NCBI GenBank assembly: GCA_002633025.1
Contig: NMRB01001646.1
Coordinates: 26,032-90,031, forward strand
Length of the DNA: 64,000 nucleotides
Direction: 5' to 3'
Source: Notospermus geniculatus
Lineage: Eukaryota; Nemertea; Pilidiophora; Heteronemertea; Lineidae
Every line of letters starts with the position of its first letter. The first letter of the stretch is position 1. A program made the translations under genes and the position numbers. Of the stretch, positions 61,954 to 64,000 are shown one piece after another. The notes under the pieces were generated by a model. The model had not been told where the DNA came from. It made no database searches and saw only the letters and a program-made list of their open reading frames with translations.

Positions 61954-63027
61954 GAGAGCGATGGAAGATGGATATTGACTTGACTCGTTGAATTCTATCT
62001 CATAACTGACTTTATTCTAAATCTAACATGTGGCTGTGATCATATGCATCATGCAATACGTAGGCTATATTCTAAGAAGACGATCCCAAACGGATCCTTA
62101 AACTTGATATCTATGCGTGGGATAATTAGAAACAAAATGTGAGATGAAAGTTGACCAATAAACAAATGACAATTACTAAGAAGACTAAGGTCAACAGGAT
62201 GAGAATTTCCGACAATGATGACATGTCAGACTTTTTCATGTTTCTCATACCAGGGTTTTTACGTTGTGGGAAAAAAAATCATGCTACTTTTCAACCATTT
62301 GGCCAAATCGTGCTATCCCTAGTTCTATGTTCTCTGCGTGTGGCGTAGGCGGGCTGGTAGCCGGGCACGTCCTCCGCCCGCCGTCAGTGGCAGTCTCGTT
62401 ACACACAGGGTACCGATATCTTGGATTTTGCAGACAGAAATTGCGTGCGTGGCACCGTAATTTACATGTATATTGTACAAGAAGAATATACCTACAGAAT
62501 GGTAGTGATTTTGTTCCCGAATCCCGGCTTGTCGGAACAGGCCTCGAGGTGGTCAGGAAGGTTCTGACCTTGCTATGGAGAAAGTGTTTTTCGTCCTCGG
62601 GCTTTTCCACCACTAGTTAGGCCTAGGTATATTTTGATTTTATTGACTATAAACACTTTATAAATAGGGAGTGACTATTCCGCGAGCCCAGCTCTCTGTG
62701 CAGTCACTTTGTTTCAGCTTGGATAGCGCGCCGGAGTAATTAGTTATGCACTGCGGCGACCAATAAAAATCGAGATTACAAAACAGAAAAATGGCGGATT
62801 CAATGATCGGCCTTCCTCTTCGATCAAATATCGGTGAAAAAAGAGCTGGGGCCTCCGGCTTATGCCAGTTTTTGGCCTAGTTTTGTTGATTTTAAAAGAA
62901 AAATGACTATTGGAGTTGTTATTTGACAAGCAAAATGCTTGCCAAACACAGAAATTGGTCTTAGATGGCAAGCAAACAATGAATAGTAATAACCACCGCT
63001 CAACGTTGCCAATGAAACCGCCACGCT
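61954..63027. other. no recognised gene
   Basis: AAAATGGCGGATTC at 62788-62801 resembles a YY1 site; no supported exon. Confidence 0.35.
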
Positions 63028-63117
63028 GCCAGCTGTCTCGGTACCGCAGTCGGTTAGAGCGTTCGGCTAGTAAACGTCAGGTCCCCGGTTCGACTCCCGC
63101 CTGGGGCAACTTTTTTT
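63028..63117 (+). repeat. tRNA-like sequence with oligo-T end
   Basis: CCGCAGTCGGTTAGAGCG (A box), a CTAGTAA loop that would give a Thr-type AGT anticodon, GGTTCGACTCC (B box) and T7. Acceptor, anticodon and T stems have mismatches, so a decayed tRNA gene or SINE head. Confidence 0.55.
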
Positions 63118-64000
63118 CACCACTTTTCCTGTCTCCTGTTTTTTTATATTGGCATTTTCTCTTTTTTTCTGAAAATACTCTAAATCCACCCAACTCTAAA
63201 TCCACCGAATAAAAATGTAATCTGCTAAATTATGGATTTTCGTAATTTAGAAATTATTCGTACATGTAGCATCATTTTTACTGCCGTGCGACTAATTCAC
63301 TTTTAACCATGGTGCTAGCAGAGAGGGCCACTCGCCAACACCTCCTCATGGATAATTAATGAGGCCCATCAGCTCGCTGAGCAAGGTTGAATTTGTTCAC
63401 AGCACATCGATCCGGCTTGCTGTGCAACTGCGCAACACAAATCTGCTCAGAGAGCGGCTCGCCATCTAAGAACATCACGCATCGTTGCACAGAGAGCGGC
63501 TCGCTCATTTTTTTCAGAACGTTTCCTGTTCATTAATGATCCAACATGTTGCTCAAATTGTGATAACACTTCCTTCAGGACAGCTGCACATGTTCCTTGT
63601 GCATACACCACTCTGAAAGGTCAGTATTTTTATTTAGTATTTTTTTGCTTTTGTTACCTAATTGTTTTGGAATCTCATTTAATGCAATATGATTGTTGAA
63701 GGGATTATTTTATTTTATTTATATTTTTTGTTAACTGACTTTATTAAAACTCCCGTAGGCCTTGCCAATCTTCACATACCGATATTCGTTTGTGTCAGAT
63801 GTGGAAATTTTGCAACTATAAATGCAGTTACAATCCTTGAAAGTGGCTTATGGCCAGGTTCTGCTCAAGTTACATCTGGTATGTACATGTAGTGCCATAG
63901 GCCTATGTCATTTCAGTGGCTGTTCTTCTTGTGAAACCTTGATCCTTATTTCAGTTCTACATGTCTGTATACCAGCCTGCGGCTTAAAGCCGCACAGTAT
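63118..64000. other. no recognised gene
   Basis: GAGAGCGGCTCG occurs twice (63451, 63484) within a short direct repeat; otherwise unassigned. Confidence 0.35.

Noticed and set aside
63028-63108. Functional tRNA-Thr gene
   Set aside because: A and B boxes are good but the acceptor, anticodon and T stems have several mismatches.

Overview
The window is eukaryotic, most likely from the genome of a marine invertebrate animal. The genes are split into short exons with GT-AG junctions. Transposable-element relics are of animal type (LINE reverse transcriptase, a Ty3/Gypsy end, an animal CACTA-type transposase), and most of the remaining DNA is short inverted-repeat elements nested in one another. 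I cannot name the species; the frequent AGGCCTA-rich words and the repeat mix only hint at a deuterostome or lophotrochozoan. There are two runs of N (34946-35082 and 47614-48610) and four single Ns, so this is a draft assembly.

Three protein-coding loci can be supported, all on the minus strand. (1) A neprilysin/endothelin-converting-enzyme-like M13 metallopeptidase occupies about 22.8-46.8 kb. It is a type II membrane protein whose transmembrane exon, conserved N-terminal cysteine exon and six further exons are recognisable. Most splice phases agree, but at least two middle exons and the whole zinc-binding C-terminal part were not found. Its first two recognised exons are present again at 49.3-50.2 kb, across the larger gap. 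(2) A three-exon gene at 55.1-57.1 kb encodes a predicted protein of about 405 residues with a beta-propeller-like look and no family I recognise; it has a good poly(A) signal. (3) A PAN/Apple-like cysteine-rich exon lies at 60.2-60.5 kb. Two weaker plus-strand exons are a candidate terminal exon at 24.64-25.02 kb and a candidate first exon at 47.53 kb.

Layout: 0-4.5 kb holds a 790-bp element with 200-bp inverted termini, several dispersed repeats and a palindromic MITE. 5.2-7.7 kb holds a frameshifted LINE end, then the 3' end of a Gypsy element with a 133-bp LTR. 7.8-9.75 kb holds a minisatellite, a perfect hairpin, and a CACTA transposase fragment between two identical hairpin repeats. 12.9-15.3 kb is a stack of nested elements with clear target-site duplications. 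15.3-21.8 kb holds a LINE 3' end, more palindromes and a 14-bp minisatellite open in all forward frames. 22.8-46.8 kb is the peptidase gene with introns full of elements (subrepeat-built TIR elements at 23.6-24.6 and 25.2-26.2 kb, a 1.3-kb TIR element at 28 kb, mariner-like and Kolobok-like elements). 44.2-50.4 kb is the duplicated 5' part of that gene, in which one copy carries a 1046-bp transposon absent from the other. 50.4-64 kb holds the propeller-like and PAN genes, a mariner-like element, a dense CRE-like cluster and a tRNA-like sequence.

Nothing links the three loci functionally. The most informative signals are filled/empty-site and nested-insertion structures, which define several apparently non-autonomous DNA transposon families to the base.
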